A stretch of DNA of 64,000 nucleotides from Colocasia esculenta. Its lineage: Eukaryota; Streptophyta; Magnoliopsida; Alismatales; Araceae. A model generated the notes under the pieces. It made no database searches and was not told the origin of the DNA. It was given only the letters and a program-made list of their open reading frames with translations. The DNA is taken from the NCBI GenBank assembly GCA_014218235.1, contig CM024759.1, positions 13,098,712 to 13,162,711 of the forward strand, in the 5' to 3' direction. This document shows positions 21,157 through 33,317 of this stretch, one piece after another; positions within the stretch are counted from its first letter, which is position 1; each line of letters begins with the position of its first letter. A program made the translations under genes and the position numbers.

Positions 21157-24100
21157 TGTGACGGCCCTCATTATACCGGTACGGTCATACCGACCCACGT
21201 CGATATAGCGAGAGTCCTCACAGTGGGACATTTACCCAACGATACAAACAGCTGAGATACACGCGAATATATATAACAGAGTAGCGGAAGTAAAAGAGAA
21301 CTATCTCCATTCATTCATCATCGACATTAAACATACATGCAGTTTACAATTTGCAAAAAGGAACTAAATTTACATGATTTAAATTGCTGAAATAGAGATA
21401 CAAAATGTCCACATATTACATTCTTTTCAAGATAATCCTAATACAATGTTCAAGTACATACGACGAAGTACACAATCACAAAGGAAGCTCCAAGTAACTA
21501 GTCTCCGCGCTCGGAGTCCGTCTCCACCGTCTCCTCCAACGGTGTCGTATCACCAACTACACCTGTACGCCGAAGCAAGGAGTGAGTCCAGAGACTCAGC
21601 AAGCAACACTATACATGATATACACGTACAAGACCTAGTGGTTTCTACAAGCACATACAATTAGCAACACATAGCATGCTAGTCCATTTAAGTTTCAACC
21701 TATCATGAAGGTTCTACAATTTTACACCTAACACATGCTTTCAGATTTCAAAATATAACACTCACCTATCACATGGTCTCTAATCCATTCACTTATGAAC
21801 TTTAACCTTATAAAGAACCAAACATGAGAGTTATCCACATGGACAATTTACATATATGAACGTGGAACATAGTTAGCGTGGATTCCACATGTTCTTAAGT
21901 ACCTACATAACTTTTTCACATGCTTTAGGTTGCTGATTTCACATGGTTCAAAGACTATAAACCTACACATGAAAGCTACAATGTGGCTTGGAACATAACA
22001 CATGAACAATCCATCATGCCACTTTGCACACATACTCATTAATTGTTCCTAATCATGGATTCTAAACACTTTGCACACATAACACAAGAAGGATAACATG
22101 CATTTCTGATTCACATGGTTTCAGATTTAGCCTCTCATGGTTTCAATAACACATTGCACATCTAGAATTTTCACATTTTCCTTTTTCACAATTTCCTCTT
22201 TTCACATGGTTACACTTTACACATACACATTCACATGTCACTTACACATTTACACATGGTCACATACACTTTACACATTTCACTTTACACATATTTTAGT
22301 GCCGTGACACATAGTCCAAACCACCAAAGAAGGACACATTCACATCACATAACACATAGGCACCATCTAGGCAATGCAATGGTGACTCTTGGACTGCGCA
22401 GACCGGGAGAACAAGTCTCCACCCTAACCAGTGGTACTTGTCCACCTCCAGGATTTCCCCCTAATGCCCTTAGGGTCACTTAACACAATGACTTTCTCAT
22501 GGGGACTTTTCCCTGATACAGCTCCACTGCCTTCTCGGAAGCAGTATCACATTGGCACAGTTTACACTTTTACACATTTAACGTTTTAACATGGTTTTTA
22601 CACTTGACACTCTTCATTTCATTCACACTTTCTTACTCACATGAACACCTCTGTTTTTTTTTTCCTACATGGTACTACAGAGTTTTCAAGATTTAACACA
22701 TAGTAAACACGCCCATCATGCTGTTTTAAACAAAATAAAATCACATTACGATCATATATACGAATTATTCACAATTTACATGAAACACATAACTTTTTAT
22801 TTACTGTTCCAAATAACCTGAAAATTAACCACATGCTGTTTTCAGGTTCAAATCATACCCTCAATTTTTCAGATTTTTCTGAGCTAAATAGGATTTACAG
22901 AATCAAACACCTAATTAGCATATTATTCACAACTTATACTACATGGGTCTAACACATTTGAAATTCACTCACTTACTGTTTTGCACAGAAAACACAAATG
23001 CATGACAACATCATCCTAATTCATACATCTATAATCCGTACCACAACCATTTCTTTCATGCTTTCATTTTACCGAATCGAACTTTCTAGCAATTCCACAA
23101 GTATGCATGAATCACAAAAATTCAGAACATACATACATGTCCCACAATTCTTCATGGATAGACTGAAACAAGACATTTAACTAATCCTAATCATGGAACA
23201 TTAATTGCAAGAATTATCTACAAGTTATGCCCACAAGTTTAAAGACACCATTTTTCCACATTCATCAACACACCACATCCATTCACAACCACAATGCACA
23301 AAATACATAGCTTATAGGATAACCATATATCCTCATCACGGAAATCATAACGAATTAACGTATAAGAGGGACAGAACAGCTCACTGTTCTGTCCTGAAGA
23401 ACTAGACGGCGGTCTCTGGCCGCTGACTCAGAGTCAGCGGTATGGTCGATGGACGCCAAGCTCATCACAGGCGTCCAGGGACCTTGCCGTTTACTCAGGT
23501 CTGTGCAGAAACACAGACTCGAGCTCTGAAAATTGGGTGAAATGGAGGGTCTAGGACTCGAGGGAAAATTCCATAAAATTATAAAAACCTCCTAGACTCA
23601 TACGGGGATACCATAGATAGGTCACTTGCCTTCTTCAAATGCTTCGAAGGATCTAGGGCTCGGAGAAGCTCTCCTGGGCAGTCCCCAAGAAGTGACGAAA
23701 TGCCCTCCAAGACCTCCTTCCACCGGCTTTTGGATGATCTCCTCAGCAAAGCAAGACCGGGAGGCCTTGCCCTTCATATCAGCTACCTCCTTGTCGGGGA
23801 AGTCGGCCGGATCAAGCTCCAGGAAGCCGGATTCTTGGGTTACAAGGTGGGGCTTTCTCACAAAGGCTCTAGGGTTTTCTCTCTTCTTCTTCTCTCTCTT
23901 GCAAGGTGAAAATGAGAAGAATGGGGAGCCCATTTCGGGTTCAGACCTAAAGAGGGTCTCCTCCCACTCACTAGGGTGATGGGACACCCTGAGAGCCGTT
24001 GGGGGACATCCCCCCAATGGATAGCTTGCCTTGTTTCAGAAGCTTGCAGCTCTGCGGCATGCAGGCCAGAGAGATTGGCGTCCATATCGCTGGACGCCGG

Positions 24101-24472
24101 AGTTTATGTTGGCGTCCAGGATTGGACGCTAACTCCCTAAACGGCCTGAGCTTGACGCCAAGATGCATTCGGCTAGACCCTAAATTAAGCAGAAGGTCAT
24201 GCATACCAAGCTTATTACATGCAATATACATATGGTATTGTATACATACTATCACCATGCATACATATATTATTACGTTTATGTAACCACAATGTACACG
24301 TAATATACTAATTTATACCTACGTAAATATGTACATACACACTCAAACACAATGTAAACACATGTACACGTAATTATACTAATTTAATACCTACGTAAAT
24401 ATGTACATACACACTCAAACACAATGCACACACATAAATACGAAAAATACGACGAAATTCAAGGGTCTTACA
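21157..24472 (-). repeat. Solo LTR of a gypsy element, 3316 bp, with 5-bp target duplication
   Basis: Begins tgtgacggccc and ends ggtcttaca, flanked on both sides by ccagg. It has no internal coding region, so it is a solo LTR left by LTR-LTR recombination. On the minus strand it starts TGTAAGACCC, a beginning common in chromovirus LTRs, so I place it on that strand. About 21670-23330 is AT-rich and saturated with short acacat/cacatg words. About 23400-24140 is richer in G+C and holds dyads on GGCGTCCA...TGGACGCC (24077-24098 is perfect). Short ORFs inside (for example 23622-24017) have no supported product. Confidence 0.9.
24077..24140. promoter_or_regulatory. GGCGTCCA dyads in solo LTR
   Basis: GGCGTCCA at 24077-24084 and TGGACGCC at 24091-24098 form a perfect 8-bp inverted repeat with a 6-bp spacer. 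A second, weaker copy follows at about 24111-24130, and related words occur near 23447-23480. This is family-specific but has the same design as the CGCGAC dyads of other elements here. Confidence 0.5.
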
Positions 24473-26050
24473 CCAGGTCAACCAGCACAACAATCCAGCA
24501 CCCAACAACAACAGGACATGGAAGAGATAGATCCGGTCCCGGGGACCCAATATGACATCCTGAAATATTTGGATCAAACTCCTGCCAAGATCTCCATCCT
24601 TAAGCTAATCAAAAGGTCACAAACTCATCAAGATGCCCTAAGGGCCTTTATGCAAAGGGTCATGGTCAGTGAAGACATGAACCCCGACAATCTGACTTCT
24701 GTGCTTTCAATTGTGAACAGGGGGCCCACAATTACTTTCTCTGATGGTGAGTTAGCTGCCCCTGAGGCCAGAAAGATGCCCTTGTGTGTGACACTCACAA
24801 TAAATAAAGTGGCCATTGACGCAACGCTAGTGGATATAGGAGCCTCCATCAATGTATGTCCACTAAGCACCCTAAGAGCCTGCAATATCTCAGAGCGCCA
24901 ATTGCAGCCTACCCCCACCACCATAGCTGCCTACGACAATTCTCGGCGTGCCTGCCATGGGGTTATCACTTTGCAAGCAGAATTGGGGCCACTTGTCATG
25001 TCGGTTGAGTTTTATGTTTTGAATATCGATCACACTTACAAGGCCATCTTAGGGCGCCCGTGGATTGAGTCATTAGGGGCAGTGCCTTCCACGGCACATC
25101 AGTGTTTGAAATTCCCCTTCCAAGGGCGGATAGTCAAAGTTAAAAGCGTAGCAACGACCCATACAGTGGAAGCTGTCGAGAGAGTATTGCCATCAGTCTG
25201 GCCCTCCAATAAGTCCGTCATTTCAGTGCTCGATGTCAACTATCCCTGGGCTTATGCATTCTTTTCTAAATGCCCAATCGGGTCCCCATTTGTGGTAGCT
25301 GTCAAGGATGTGACCACAAATACAAAAGGTTGGAATATCATGTTCAGGCTCGGCTATCAAACAGGAAAAGGTTTGGGTGCTCATCTCCAAGGGAGAACCA
25401 AAACAGTGGCTAGCACAAAGAAATTTACAAAACATGGTTTAGGATACTCAGAATGGGCTGCATTCTCATCTTCTTCACAGTCAGACCATGGCCCACTCAC
25501 CTAGACATTGTATGACCATTTTGTCAGAGGGCCTGTACAACCTGGGTATAACACCACAGTGGAAGAGGCACCAAAGTCAGCATACCAAGCCTTAGAAGCT
25601 CAGCGGCCCAACAAGAAGAAGAGGGCCGAGACAGATACAGTTAGTCTGTTATTCAATGAACCAGAAGCCGAGACAGAGGAACCAGAATTGGAGGATCTCA
25701 TCTCAGCAGTCAACTGCTTGTTCAGCGAGGATGACATGTCACAGTCTTAGGTAGCAGCCCCATCAGCATCAGCAGCCACCACCAAGCGACAGTTGCTTGG
25801 ATTTGGTGAGGAAATTGAGATCATAAGTCCAGCCAATTTAACAAAGGAGCTTTGGCTAGGGTTTTCCCGGCCTCTCAGTCATGTTGTTTCATCCATCATT
25901 GTCCATAATTTTGATTTTATTCCCTTATCTCTGCCCTTCATTCTCCAATTCTCCCCCAACACTGTTGAAGCGTTAGTCTGCCCTTCACCCCTCTTCACCA
26001 TCTTCCTTAATGGCTCGGTTCTGTCCTTTTCCCGAAGCCTCCTGATATAA
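24473..26050 (+). pseudogene. Tat protease with G-patch
   Basis: One frame runs from the solo LTR to 26050, broken only by TAG at 25502-25504 and 25748-25750. Protease: DQTPAKISILKLI, then ITFSDGEL, then LVDIGASINVCPLSTL near 24830. The catalytic triplet is D-I-G where D-T-G or D-S-G is required, so this copy should be inactive. The ILGRPWIES segment near 25050 is the second protease signature. A G-patch follows (RLGYQTGKGLGAHLQG, about 25347-25394), a nucleic-acid-binding motif found after the protease in Ogre-type elements. The region past 25750 stays open for about 100 codons but becomes hydrophobic and loses similarity, consistent with reading into an intron. Confidence 0.88.
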
Positions 26051-26490
26051 TATAGTTCTTTTCATTAGAAAAATAAAAAATAATAATAATAATAATAATA
26101 ATAAAACAAAAAAAACAAAAAATGTGTGTGTTTTCTTCCTTGATGTCCCCATGTGTCTTTTCCTCCTTTCTTCAGACGGTGATCCCCGTCTTTCCTTTCC
26201 CCTTTCTTCGGACGGCGATCCCCGTCTTCTTCCCTTCCCTTTCATCGGACGACGATCCCCGTCCTCTTCTCTTTCCTGACTCATCCTTCCAGTTTTTTGC
26301 CCTCTGTTGTCTGGCTCTCATTCCCTCGATGGCGATCCCCGTCACCCTCGCGCTTCCCCTCTGCTTTGACGGCGATCCCCGTCACCCTCGCACTCCTTCC
26401 TCTTGCGGACGGTGATCTCCGTCACTCCCCTTTTCTCTTGGGCGGCGATCCCTGTCCTTCTCCTCCTTCTGCTCAAGCTGTGCTTTCGCC
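25751..26490 (+). other. Intron-like gap between Tat protease and RT
   Basis: About 700 bases with no protein similarity, T- and C-rich, including an (AAT)n run at about 26079-26104 and a seven-copy hairpin motif at 26175-26456. Ogre elements are known to have a spliced intron between protease and RT, and this gap is in the same place. A candidate donor is AG/GTAGCA at about 25750-25756. Several pyrimidine-rich acceptors before 26490 are possible, and I cannot choose between them. Confidence 0.55.
26175..26456. repeat. Seven-copy GACGGCGATCCCCGTC hairpin array
   Basis: Copies at 26175, 26211, 26248, 26328, 26368, 26408 and 26441, each 16 bases, spaced 36, 37, 80, 40, 40 and 33. The stem GACGG/CCGTC encloses CGATCC. 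Two copies have a changed stem base and one has a changed loop. The spacers are unrelated pyrimidine-rich sequence. Confidence 0.85.
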
Positions 26491-26514
26491 TATTGACCGA
26501 CATGGTCGTCCTGG

Positions 26515-28305
26515 GTGATCTGAGTGAGGGGCCTTCTGTTCCCCTGCACCCCAACTCTGCCGCTGGCACCCTGAGCTCGGGTGGCCCGCCTCCTCCTCCA
26601 GTCCCATCGGAGGATCTTTGCGGCCCTGCCGCACCCTTTCCTTTCCGTTCCAATAAACCTCTGGACACTCCTCCAGAGCCCTCTGTAAATGTCAAATCTA
26701 GTCTAGGTTCAGGGGTAGAATCTAGCAAGTCCCCGTCCCAGTCTAGGAAGAAGAAGGGTAGTGGCATACCCCGTAGATATCTATTAGACTTGGTGCAGAG
26801 ATGTGGCGCTCTTCCAGCTGTCGAAGAGTTCATCCAAGAAGCAGTAGTTTTGAACATAGATGATCTGCACAAAGAGGAAGGGCTAGACGATGGATTCAGA
26901 GTGTGAGATCTTAGCTGAAGATGACCCATTGGAGGAAAATGATTGCGAGATAGAGGATGCTGCCGAGATGTATGCAAGCGACATGAGAAGATTCGATGAG
27001 CCCACCTGGGCAGTAGACGAACCCACTAAAGAGGTAAATATGGGAACAGAAGAGGACCCTAGGCTCTTGTCCATAGCTTCCAGTCTCCCTCCTGAAGAAG
27101 AAGAAGCACTCATAGAGATGTCAAGGGAGTTTAAGGATTCCTTTGCTTGGTCCTATGACGACATGCCTGACATTGACCCCGAATTGGTAGAACATAGGTT
27201 AATCTTGAAGCCAGGGGCAGTTGCCGTTAAGCAAAAGTTAAGGAGGTTCCTCCCCCACATCGCTCTGAAAATGAAAGAGGAAATTGATAAACTACACAAA
27301 GCCAAGTTCATCCGTGTAGTCCTCTATCCATTGTGGGTGGCAAACATAGTCCCGGTGATGAAGAAGGACGGAAGGGTGCACATTTGCATAGACTTCTGGG
27401 ACTTAAATAGGGCATGTCCTAAGGATGATTTCTCGTTACCTCATTTGGATGTCTTGATTGATAACACTGTAGGGTTTGAAACTCTATCATTTATGGATGG
27501 GTATTCAGGCTATAATCAGATTCGTCTAGCCCCGGAGGACCAAGAGAAGACCTCCTTCACCACCCCCTGGAGAACTTATTGCTATGTAGTCATGCCGTTT
27601 GGATTAAAGAATGCCGGCGCCACCTATCAAAGGGTAATGTTAGCTATCTTCCACGACATGATAAATATCGATGTTGAGGTTTACGTGGATGATATTGTGG
27701 TGAAGTCTCGGACCCAAAGAGAACACTCCTCCGTGCTTGCCAGAGTGTTTCATCGCGCACAAGAATATCAGCTGAAGATGAATCCGAAGAAGTGCGTATT
27801 TGGGGTTTCTTCAGGCAAATTGCTAGGGTTTATAGTCAGCAAACGGGGGATTCAAATAGACCTGCACAAGGCCAAGGCGATAAATGAAATGCCTCCTCCA
27901 AAGAACATATCTGAGCTTCGAGGTTTGATTGGTCGGCTACAGTTCATAAGGAGATTCATATCTCAGCACTCCCAAAGATGCCGTCCCTTCTATGAACTGT
28001 TGAAAGGAGGGGCCATGTTCGAATGGAACTCCAAGTGCCAAGATGCCTTTGATGAGCTCAAGAGTTACCTTATGAATCCACCCGTGCTACAGACGCCTGT
28101 CCCTGGGAAACCCTTAATCTTATATCTGTCAACCATTGAGGACTCCCTAGGAGCTGTCCTTGCTCAACATGACGAATCTGGCAAAGAAAGGGCAGTTTAT
28201 TACCTATCTAGGCTCTTCAATCCTTCCGAACTCAAACTTACTACAATGGAGAAAACATGTGCAGTGCTAGTTTGGGTAGTGCAGAAATTGAAGCACTACT
28301 TCTAG
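26515..28305 (+). pseudogene. Tat reverse transcriptase and first RNase H
   Basis: A 471-codon frame from 26890 holds most of it; the N-terminal linker lies in another frame (about 26515-26906), so one indel separates them near 26890. RT motifs: FAWSYDDMPDID and LRRFLPHIALKMKEEIDKL at the start, DLNRACPKDDFSLPHLD, FMDGYSGYNQIRLAPEDQEKT, MPFGLKNAGATYQR, and the catalytic box VYVDDIVVKS. The connection segment has FGVSSGKLLGFIVSKRGI. RNase H begins at about LILYLSTIEDSLGAVLAQHD and ends at VVQKLKHYF with TAG at 28303-28305. Apart from the N-terminal frameshift, the RT core is uninterrupted and all three catalytic Asp are present. Confidence 0.92.
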
Positions 28306-28339
28306 CCCATAAAGTGAGTTTGATTTCTCCCTATTAGGT

Positions 28340-28960
28340 ATCTCCTGGAGAAGCCAGTCCTCGCCGACAGATTGGCACGCTGGCAAAGTTTCCTCTCTCA
28401 ATTTGATATCACCTTGATAGTTCAGAAAGCTATAAAAGGGTATGCCATTGCTGAGCACCTTGCTCACCTTCCTCTTCCTCACAGTGACACGGTTCAAGAG
28501 GAATTCCCCGATGAAAACCTGTCACTCATCTCTCGCGATCCCTTCTGGTCACTCCACTTCGATGGAGCTCTCAATTCTAGGGGACGGGGCATAGGTGCTG
28601 TCTTGCTCACCCCAGAAGGGATCACCATTCCTCTAGCCTACTAACTCCAGTTCCATGCCACCAACAATATCTCTGAGTAATGAAGCTCTCCTTGCCAGTC
28701 TTAACCTTGCCTATCTCTTAGGCGCGCGTCATCTCAATATCATAGGAGACTCTCAACTCGTTCTTCGGAAAGTCCTTTCTACTTATCGCACTCGTGACCC
28801 TAAGCTTAAGCCTTATCAAGATCTGGTCACACTCCTAGCCAAGCAATTTCGTCAACTCATCTACATTCATACCCCTCGCTCTCAGAATATCATGGCCGAT
28901 GCTTTGGCGTCGTTAGCCTCCTCTCTCTCCTTCCCTCTCAGCCGCAGTGCTGAGACGATC
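28340..28960 (+). pseudogene. Tat second (archaeal-type) RNase H
   Basis: After a damaged join (28303-28340) the frame reads LLEKPVLADRLARWQ, then WSLHFDGALNSRGRGIGAVL with the first catalytic Asp. An extra base near 28677-28680 shifts the frame within the NNISEYEALLASL region. The second half gives IIGDSQLV and MADALASLAS, with the other catalytic acidic residues. A second RNase H of this type between the usual RNase H and integrase is a hallmark of Tat/Ogre elements. A stop also occurs at 28642-28644. Confidence 0.88.
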
Positions 28961-30364
28961 ACTGTTCAAAGATTAGAAGCTCCCTCCACTCAGGACCCTT
29001 GGTTCATTAACCTTAGGAGCTCTCTAGTTTTGAAGGCAGAGAGAAAAGAAGCAAAGGAGTTAATGCTTATGGAGCTAGGAGAAATGATGGAAAAAGAAAG
29101 GCCGTGGTACCATGAAATTGAGCAATATTGCAGGAATGGTACCTTCTCAGAAGAAGCTGAAGCGGAGGATAAGAGAGCCATCCGTAGAGCGGCGTTAAGG
29201 TATACCCTTATTAGTGAAGTGCTCTACAGACGCTCTCTAAATGGAATGCTCCTCCGGTGTTTGTCAGACAAAGAAGCTTGGAAGGTAGTGGAAGGATCCC
29301 ACTCCAGCGAATGTGGAGGGCATGTGAATAGCCAAATACTGGCTAAAAAGATTCTTAGGCAGGGCTACTACTGGCCGACCCTAGAAGAAGACTGTGCCAT
29401 CTACGTTCGTAGGTGCATCAAATGCCAGCTCCGTGCCGACAAAATCCATGCTCCATCCTCCTCTTTACATCCACTATCTTCCCCTTGGCCTTTCTCCATG
29501 TGGGCCTTTGATATCATCGGGCCTTTTGGTGATCCTAATGCTCAGATAAAACAAAAATCTTTCATTCTCACTGCTACTGAGTACTTCACCAAGTGGGCTG
29601 AGGCAGAGGCATTTGCAGAAATCAAAGGCTCAATCGTGTGCAGATTCATCATGAGGAACATCATCGCGCGGTTCGGAGTGCCAAGCAGCCTCGTCACCGA
29701 TAATGGACCCCAGTTCATATCTCAAGAGCTTCAGGACTTATGTAAGAAATTCAATATTTCCTTGCATCATTCATCTCCATATTATCCACAGGGCAACAGT
29801 CAGGCCGAAGCCACAAATAAAATGCTTTTGAAAATTCTAAAGAAAACTTGTGAGTCCAGTAAATTTGCTAATTGGCCAGAGAAATTGGTCGAGGCTCTGT
29901 GGGCCTAACGCACCTCCGTCCGCACGCCCACTGGGCAAACTCCATTCTCACTTACATATGGGATGGAAGCGGTATGTCCACACGAGATCCTCATCCCTTC
30001 GCTAAGAGTTCAGTTGGACAAAGAACTTAATCCCGATGAACATTGGGAGGCGTTGCTCACCCAGCTAGAACTTTTAGACGAACGGTGCTTAGCAGCGGCC
30101 GATCATGTAATTTCATATCAAAATAGACTCTCAAGATCTTTTCAAAAGAAAGTAATTGAGCGCAAATTCCAAGAAGGAGACATGGTTTTGAAGCGAATTT
30201 TTATAAAACCTAGAGGTCCAAGGTCCAAATTGTCAGCAAATTGGGAAGGGCCGTACGTCGTCAAGGAGGTGTACCCCGGGAATGCATATAGGCTAGTTTA
30301 TGCTGATGGTGAGGAGCTCTCTCACCCATGAAATGGGTTGTACCTTAAAAGATTCTACCCCTAA
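28961..30364 (+). pseudogene. Tat integrase
   Basis: Zinc finger: HSSECGGH followed by CIKC (HHCC). Core: Asp in MWAFDIIGPFGD, Asp in VTDNGPQF and Glu in PQGNSQAEATNK, so the DDE set is kept. The frame is broken by TAA at 29906-29908 and by TGA at 30329-30331. The latter replaces the Trp of the usual C-terminal segment ending LKRFYP, which stops normally at 30362-30364. C-terminal region: GDMVLKRI...LSANWEGPYVV. No chromodomain follows, as expected for Tat. Confidence 0.92.
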
Positions 30365-31672
30365 TAAACAATTTTGATAACGACACCAATTTGCAAAATG
30401 ATGTCGTTGGCCATGTATCTCACTCCCCCTCGCAGTAGTAAATAACCTTTATGTCCAGCCACACACACAACACGGCAACCTAAGGTCAATTCCTCTTTGT
30501 GTATGATGTTCCTGCTTAGCCCTAGTGTAGGGAACCTGAGGTCAATTCTCTTCTTAATCGGACAAGGTCCAGGGGCAAGAGGAGGCTAGCCTGTAGACAA
30601 GCAACGGTATAAATCATGTGTATGAAGTCTCGAAGAGGGACGGTCAATTCAAAAGAAAGGCGAAAGAAATGATGAAATAATAAAGGAGAAATGATAAGAA
30701 AATAGGGGCATGGCAAAGAGTGGCAGTATAGTTCCCTGCGGGACGCCCTTGAGCCCGGTCGTACGCATGCCTCAATTAAAAGAGAGCAATGGCCTTAAAG
30801 TCCCTGGACAACAGATGAATTCCACATGTAACATACCCGTTGCGAGTCTTACAAGCCAGTAACCCCGACCCCAAGATCAAGTCTTGTCTCATCTCTAATC
30901 TTCCTGTTCTTCCTAAAATGACCAAAGAACCCCTACACCTAGTCTGTGTTGGAACATCAATATTCAAGGGGCAAGAAACCTTAGTAAGCCAAAGATAAAT
31001 GCACGCTGCACATATATATTATTTGGCAAATATGAGACGGGAGTGAGGTCCCTGGCTTTACACTCAAGTGCAAGAGATGTCGTTATCAAAATCTCAAAAA
31101 ATCCAAAAATCACAAAATCTAAAAAATCCAAAAAATTATAAAATCTAAAAAATCCAAAAAATCACAAATCTCAAAAATCCAAAAAATCAGGAAATCTCAA
31201 AAATAATAAAAAAAATCAAAAAATCCCAAAATCTAAAAAAAAAAGAAAAAAAGAAAGAAGAATCAGAAAATTTCCAAAATCCAAAAAAATCTAAAAATCT
31301 TTAAAAATTCAAAGAATGTGTGTACATACCGCTTTCCTTTAGCATGCATTGTTTTACTTTCTTTTCCGCCTATTTAATAAGGCTCGCCCCTTGACAATTA
31401 CGAAGTCAGATTCATGTTTATTTAAGCACAAGGGGCTGAGCCAAAGAGCAGATCTAACATGTTTTGCTAAGTGTGCAGGGACAGGTAATTATAAGGGGCA
31501 CGCAACGTTGTACTTAGTGCTCTCTGTCTCTCTCTCTCTCTCCATGTTTGAATCTCATCTCACACTCGTATCAATTGAAACTCATTCCATAAAGATTGAC
31601 ATAAAATAAAATTTTCACTAAGAAATGATCAATATGTACAAAAGATAAAAGGGGAGGTGGCTCACAATCTCC
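30365..31672 (+). other. Tat non-coding region after integrase, with A-rich repeats
   Basis: No supported gene. Two similar blocks near 30480 and 30530 contain acctgaggtcaattc. At 31085-31315 is an A-rich run of degenerate words (aaaatctcaaaaaatccaaaa). A (TC)n tract lies near 31520-31543. This separates the sense genes from the 3' end of the antisense gene that follows. Confidence 0.6.
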
Positions 31673-33317
31673 TCACTGTCCACCGCCACTCTCCCTGGAT
31701 CCCTCCGGCCTATCTGGTGGTGGTAGCATCTCACCACCACCCCCGGCACTCTGAGCACTCGCCTCACCCCGGCGGCGCCTCTCATCCTCCTCGTTCCTCC
31801 GATGGCTGGAGGAACCTGCCAGGTACTGACCCACTGAGGCACTAGTCGCTCTGCTGGCGCTCGCCCCGCTCCTGCTCCTGCTGTGTGAACGACCTATGGT
31901 CGTCATTATCTTCTGAAGGCTCCGCGCTAGGGTCTGCTGCGCCTACAGGTCGGCGCGTAGCCGAATGAGCTCCTCCTGGTCCACTGGCGACCCCCGCACA
32001 CGCAGTGTCGTCAGCTCCCTCGTCACCTCAGCTACCTACGCCTCAGCTGCCTACGCCCGGATGCGCAGCTGGTCCCTCTCTCCCACCATCGAGTCTACCT
32101 GCCCCTGTAGCTGGGTAGCTCGGTCAGTGGCGGTCCGCAGTGCTGCCTCCTGTAGGAAAGTATTCAAGTCAAAATCCATAATTAAATATTCTTCAAAATA
32201 AAAAAAATCACTGCTATGCTTACCCTCTCGGCCAGCTTAGCATGCGCCTCCTCGGCCCGTCTAACTGCTGCCTCCAGTCGGTCCTCCAGGTCCGACTGGG
32301 AGCTCTCTGCTGCCCTCGAGGAAGAAGCACCAGCTGCTGCGGCACTCCTCACCCTCTCCAACTCTCTCCGCTGCGCATGAAAACACATGTCAAATCTCTA
32401 AATCAGCATTGAAAATGGTTAAGTACTGAAGTCTAAGTAAGTACTTACCAGCTGCTCTGCTTCCTTCTGCGCCACTTCGCGATCCTGCATTGCCGAGTAG
32501 AGCAGGGCCCAAAGTGATGCAATCTCGCCAACCACGTCCACCTGCAATCCATGTCCAACTCATTAGCTCAATTCCATAAAATCAAATTCAAGAGTTGTAG
32601 TTTAGGAGTTTTACCTGGTGTCAGGCGCTCTTATATACCATTCCCCCGTACTTCAAGGCATAGGCCTGGAGGTACGCGTCGTCGGTGGTCGCGCTGGACT
32701 TGACGGCCTTGCCCCGTCGCTCCTAGTTTTGGATCTGTTCCTTTGCCCGCTCATGCTAGTCGGTCGTGTCATGGAGTCCCCGGAAGCTCCAACCGAGTCT
32801 ATGGAACCAGTCACGAGTAGGGAACTCCACTGCACTCTGTCGAAGCCCGAGTGAGCGCTGGCACAAGAACAAATGCAGAGGTAGCACGAGGTTGAGTGCA
32901 TGCACCCACACCGACCTACCGAAGTAGGGGCGGGCCTGCACCAACCAAGGCTGTCCCTCGTCGCTCTCCTCTAGGTACGACTGCCACACCACCTGCGCAT
33001 CAAAGCATAATCAGTCATCAAGCAGTTATATCAAATCAAGCACTAATTTATGGGAGGAAAGGTTAGAAGACTTACATCCAAGTGAGGGTAGCTGTCAATG
33101 GCCTCCTGGAGGCGTGCCAGCTAGTCACTGAGGTTGCGAGTGTCCCGGCGCGAATCCCACCGACGTGCAATGGGTACGAGGCTCGGCCGTGCGAGGATCC
33201 CTCTCCCTAAGGCTGGGAGGTGAAAGTAAGTCCAGACCTGCAAAATGAGAAGGAGATTAGATCCCAGTTTAAAGCAAAATGCAGTTATGTTCAAGGGGTT
33301 AGGGAGAAGTATTATAC

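Noticed and set aside
23622..24017. ORFs on both strands in the solo LTR
   Set aside because: The stretch is bounded by LTR ends and target duplications; no domain is visible and both strands are open by composition.
26342..26977. 211-codon minus-strand ORF
   Set aside because: Opposite strand of the hairpin array and the RT linker; Arg-rich low-complexity with no motif.
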